Assembly (NCBI GenBank): GCA_015039315.1 | Contig: WIDE01000008.1 | Coordinates: forward strand, 255,722-319,721 | Reading direction: 5' to 3' | Origin: Clavulina sp. PMI_390 | Taxonomy: Eukaryota; Basidiomycota; Agaricomycetes; Cantharellales; Hydnaceae | DNA: 64,000 nucleotides | Shown: positions 60,447-64,000 of the stretch, one piece after another | Position numbering within the stretch: the stretch's first letter is position 1 | Layout of the letters: every line of letters begins with the position of its first letter | Made by a program: the position numbers and the translations under genes | The notes under the pieces: generated by a model | Told to the model about the DNA's origin: nothing | The model's database searches: none | Seen by the model: only the letters and a program-made list of their open reading frames with translations

Positions 60447-61901
60447 ATGGCCGTAAAGTGTGCAAGCACCCTCGAGAAACTCGTGATTCGCGAAACCTGT
60501 TTCACAAAACCTTGTCCCATCGAGGCACTTCCTCCCGAGATTATTGGCCATATAATCGAATGTACTACGGGGCCCGAAGATACGCGTCAAGTCCTTCGTC
60601 TGTCACACGTGTCCCCCAAGTGGAATGCAATCTGCTTGTCGCATTCTCGCCTTTTCACTCACGCAGATTGGGCACGCTGGGCACCCGAGTTGCTGCAACT
60701 TTGGTGCAAACATGCCAAGTATCGATCTCTATCAATCCAAATTAACGAAAAAGACACATTCCCATTTTCCAACGCGCTCAGTGATGAAGCTGGGAAATTA
60801 GGGAAGAAATTTTCACAGTCCCAAAGGGATTATGAGAAGAGGCTACTCGAGGCATTACGTCAAGCCGTTCCACATGCTGAGAGCCTCGAAATACAGTCGT
60901 ACGAGAGACCCCATCATACAATCCTCCTCGTAAGAGACCTCCTCGCACAAGCACGGCCTCATTTACGCCGTCTCAAACTTGGGTTCCCAGACGAAGACCG
61001 GAGTCCCGTCGACCCCCCACTCGTTATCCTCTGCCCTGACCTACGTTGGTTATCGGTATCTGGTATCCACATCCAGTCCGAGCTGCCTCTCCTAGAGCTT
61101 AGCACGCTTGAATTCCATGATATTTTTCATGAGGGGCCTGAGGCTGCGTGGTCCACGCTCTACGGCAGTATTCTTGCGTTCTGCGTAGCAGTGAAGAATC
61201 TCTCTATTACATTCTCGGGCAACACTATGATCATTGGCCCAAAAATACCACTTCCTCATGTTCAGAAACTCTCTCTCCATCAAGGGGAGTATCTTGGCAA
61301 CTGGATCCCATACAAGTCCATTTTAGGTCTCCTCCAATTCCCCAACTTAGAGGAGCTATCTCTCGAGGCTAACGAGCTTAGCTCGACGGGGTTCCTCGAT
61401 ACTCTAGTGGGTTTATATCCTCACATTTACTGGGACTTCGCCTAATCCCACGTTTTCTCTGACCACACTATCTCTGGATCAGGCTGCTCTTCCTGTTTCT
61501 ATCTCCCATTTCCACATTCGCTCTATTTCATTCCGCGAAGCTGTTACTTTGCCTTTGATGGTTATGACCAAATTGCTTTCTTCGTCATATGGTTCACTCC
61601 TCGCACCCAGGCTACGTCATGTTGGATGTTGGTTAGTGACGCCGGAGGACAGGGTGTGGCGGCAAGATATCCCATCTCTGCCCGCTCGGCCTGATCAACT
61701 AGAACTTGAGGAGATCGTACTCAAAGTTTTGGCCCAAAGGAAGCTGGTGCAAGTCCAGTTGGTGGTGGTTTCGACTGCTTGCATCGAGTTGGCTGCGAGT
61801 TACGGCACCAAGGTCAATGTAAGGATATCCATCCTGTCAGCATGGTTCTGTTTATTAGTCTGACCCTATTCCTCCGATCCTAGAGTGAATACAAGTGCTG
61901 A
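60447..61901 (+). CDS. F-box protein (437 aa)
   Basis: Three exons join in phase: 60447-61406, 61483-61818, 61884-61901. The F-box is PIEALPPEIIGHIIECTTGPED ... LRLSHVSPKWNAICLSHSRLF (residues about 25-70, shown in part), the commonest basidiomycete form. Degenerate leucine-rich strands follow (LRRLKLGF, LRWLSVSGI, VKNLSITFSG, VQKLSLHQG, LEELSLEAN, LRHVGCWLV). The unspliced frame stops at 61445 inside intron 1 (CTA|GTGGGT ... GGATCAG). The spliced form continues AALPVSISHFHIRSISF and ends NSEYKC. Predicted SCF substrate receptor. It sits between the two reductase genes. Confidence 0.78.
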
Positions 61902-62261
61902 GGATGGTCAGCCTTCGTGCCAGATACGTGTTCTAGTTTTTGGTGTTACCGATGATATAGCCCTTTTTGCTTATTTTCATCAGTATCACGCATCGCACTA
62001 CTTCAACTACCATTTTTTGCCTAGATATCTTTGGGCTACGGTAATTGTGATTGAGGTTTCTTTTTGTGACAGGACACGTTAGGTCGCACAAAATATACTA
62101 CTTTTCTTGGACGGTGCCATAAGATCATTGGTCAATGTATACCCTATAGCAGGGTGTAAGCAATGCTGTGAAGGTATTTGAGGTATCGTTCGCAATGTCC
62201 GATTCCACAAGAAGCATCGTAACATCTCGAGCGACCTGAGCCGCTAAGAACGTTGTGCAGC
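61902..62261. other. Convergent spacer
   Basis: About 360 bp between the F-box gene and reductase 2. No feature supported. Confidence 0.4.
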
Positions 62262-64000
62262 CTATGGGAGAAACCCAACTGATCGCCAGTGCTCAATCCA
62301 ATGTTGCACATCCTTCACAGAGATCGCATTGAGGCGATCCAAGGTCGGGGAGACACGTCTCATCTTGTCCGTTGCCATTCTTACAACGCCGAATGCCTCT
62401 CTTTGGCCGCATACTTCCGCGGCAAGCTGACGATTCGCCGCATCTCCGGTAGCCATACCACGGTAGAATGGGAGTAGCTTGACTCCAGGGATTTTGTCGA
62501 AGTTATCAGGTCTGCTGACCTCTAGTCGTGCTTGCCACTCAGAGAAGGGAACGAGAGGGAGAGTCTTGCCGTCCTCAGACATTGCAAGAGCATTTGCTGC
62601 TGCCTCCAGTATGGCCTTCCAGGGCATGGGTCTGGGATGATAGATATGGAACACCTTTTCAGGCCGAGCAGCCGTTGCAGCATCTAGGACAGCGGTAGCG
62701 GCTGCATCAACAGGGATCCATGATACAGTCTATTGAGGTAATGACGCATTAATGGCGGCTATACAGCAGGGTGCAATTTTGGTGAAGGTAACATACCCCA
62801 GGAGAATCAGGGAGGCAACCAAGGGCAACTGAGCTCTTCAAGAGTATAGGAAACCAGCCGGTGGTTGCCCAAGAACCATTCGAGCTTCCACTTAGCTGCC
62901 CTATTCTTATCGAGGTTGTAGTGAGTCCAGTCTGTGATTCAGCGTGTTCCAAAATCTAAGAACGTTAGACTGGGTGAGCAAGTTCGGTTACAGGAACGAA
63001 AACGGCATGAGTATGCACCTTCTCGGCGACATACTTGGATTCGCCATATCCAATGCCCACGCTAGTTTGAGGATCGTTGATTGGTTCCTCGGGAGCAAGA
63101 TGAGACACATCGGTCCAGCTAGGAAACACGCCAATAGACGATGTAAATACGAATCGCAGTGAAGAAGCATTTGGACTAGAGAGCGCCAGGTCAATCAGAT
63201 TTCGGGTTCCTTTGATCTGCGGCTCGAATGATTTTAGGGCTAGATTGAAATCAAGTCGCCACGCATTGTGTACAATGATGGTCACCGAGTTGGAGATCTG
63301 AAGGGTAGTCAATACTCCATCGATAAGTAGAGTATTCAAAAGTCTGTGCGTACCTCCTCGTAGTCGGAAGAGCTGAGGCCCAAATGATCGGCGGAGGCGT
63401 CAACATCAATCATCCGGACCTTCTCATGCCGAAGCAGAGAGAGATCCAAGCCCTTGTCAGAGAAGGAGGCTTGTTGACGCTGCATCCCAGAATTTCCTGG
63501 CGGACCTGGCCGGTTGAGTGCCCACACACGCTCGAATCGACTGCTCCCAATGACTTGTTTGAGGAGAGCGCTTCCCAAAGCGCCTGTTGTCCCAGTGATG
63601 AGAATTGAATCTTTGTGTACAACTCCAGCCTCCTCGTTCTGAAGGTCGTTCAACGCCTTTGGCGGAGACATTGCGAGACCGTTTGGAAGGTCGGCGATGT
63701 ATTTTTGGACCAAATTTTCCATGTTCTGCACGTGGTCGTTCTTGGCATCTACAATGCTCGTGTTGTCTGATGAGACAATCGAGATGAGATACTGGACCAA
63801 CGAGGATATCGTAGGATGTGTGAAGACGACATCAGCGTCAAGCAAACGCGCTTTAGATGATACGGATAAATCCGGAAAACGCTGCATGGCATTATTGCAG
63901 CGAAGTCGCAGAAAGGTCGCGGTTAGACTATAGGAATGTATTAGCTACATCCGTCGCTCCGTTTGACCCTTGAGATGCCCACCTGTCAGCGCCTTGGTCA
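62262..64000 (-). CDS. NRPS-like carboxylic acid reductase, copy 2 (T and R domains only; continues beyond the right edge)
   Basis: 3' part of a paralogue of reductase 1 on the opposite strand. At the edge it reads DQGAD | SLTATFLRLRCNNAM, with the phosphopantetheine Ser codon split by an intron (GACAG|GTGGGC ... CTATAG) exactly as in copy 1. The R domain shows LITGTTGALGSALLKQ (about 63600), HNAWRLDFNLALKSFEPQI (about 63265), GYGESKYVAEK with the catalytic Tyr/Lys (about 63040), GWFPILLKSS (about 62850) and WIPVDAAATAVLDAA (about 62720). It ends HWRSVGFLP at 62262. The reading frame is open and key residues are intact. The adenylation domain lies outside the window, so substrate class cannot be judged. 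Confidence 0.9.

Noticed and set aside
1..64000. tRNA/rRNA genes, CRISPR arrays, complete transposons
   Set aside because: Scanned by eye for T-loop/B-box patterns, spaced repeats, terminal repeats and transposase or reverse-transcriptase motifs; none supported. Small or decayed elements could be missed.

Overview
The window is nuclear DNA from a filamentous basidiomycete, most likely an Agaricomycete. The evidence is many short (about 50-80 nt) GT-AG introns, dense genes on both strands, large divergent F-box families, A-T-R adenylating reductases of the basidiomycete type, and best-recognised proteins of fungal type (type II myosin, fungal Trl1 tRNA ligase, Hym1/Mo25, Spf1, Ykt6). A Rhizoctonia-like member of the Cantharellales is my guess from overall gene content and cannot be proved here. 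There is one assembly gap (53279-53560).

Layout. 1-4823 (-) holds the 5' part of a conventional myosin heavy chain that runs off the left edge. 5126-9653 (-) holds two tandem flavin-dependent monooxygenases. 10129-11740 (+) is an F-box-like gene. 11879-14840 (-) is tRNA ligase and 15993-17480 (+) is Hym1/Mo25, two housekeeping genes read divergently from a 1.15-kb intergenic region. 17884-28156 (+) is the most unusual block: three head-to-tail paralogues of a multi-exon protein (about 806 aa in the first copy). Each copy has a polymerase-beta-like nucleotidyltransferase signature, an identical 22-nt microexon and a shared upstream leader. 28424-30703 (-) is a zinc-finger/Ser-Pro-rich protein, 31196-32592 (+) an F-box/LRR-like protein, 33614-36291 (+) an arrestin-fold protein with a Ser/Pro-rich insert, 37031-38237 (-) an Mpv17/PMP22 protein, and 38900-39694 (-) a single C2H2-finger protein. 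40225-45055 is an old tandem segmental duplication: each unit carries an F-box gene (-) and a tiny membrane-protein gene (+), and the second small gene is decayed. 45261-46089 (-) is the SNARE Ykt6, 46228-47218 (+) a charged, probably nuclear protein, and 47690-52231 (-) the P5A ATPase Spf1. After the gap come a 122-bp tandem repeat, an A-T-R carboxylic-acid reductase (54074-58054, +), an alpha/beta hydrolase (58310-59990, +), an F-box gene (60447-61901, +) and a second A-T-R reductase facing back (62262-64000, -, partial).

How genes fit together. Housekeeping genes (myosin, Trl1, Hym1, arrestin, Ykt6, Spf1, Mpv17) alternate with expanding families (FMO pair, NTase-like triplet, F-box copies, reductase pair). 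The two reductases plus hydrolase look like a small accessory or secondary-metabolism cluster. The NTase-like triplet is the best candidate for an undescribed system. Exon joins were worked out by hand from splice-site consensus, reading phase and agreement between paralogues; none has been tested against transcripts.
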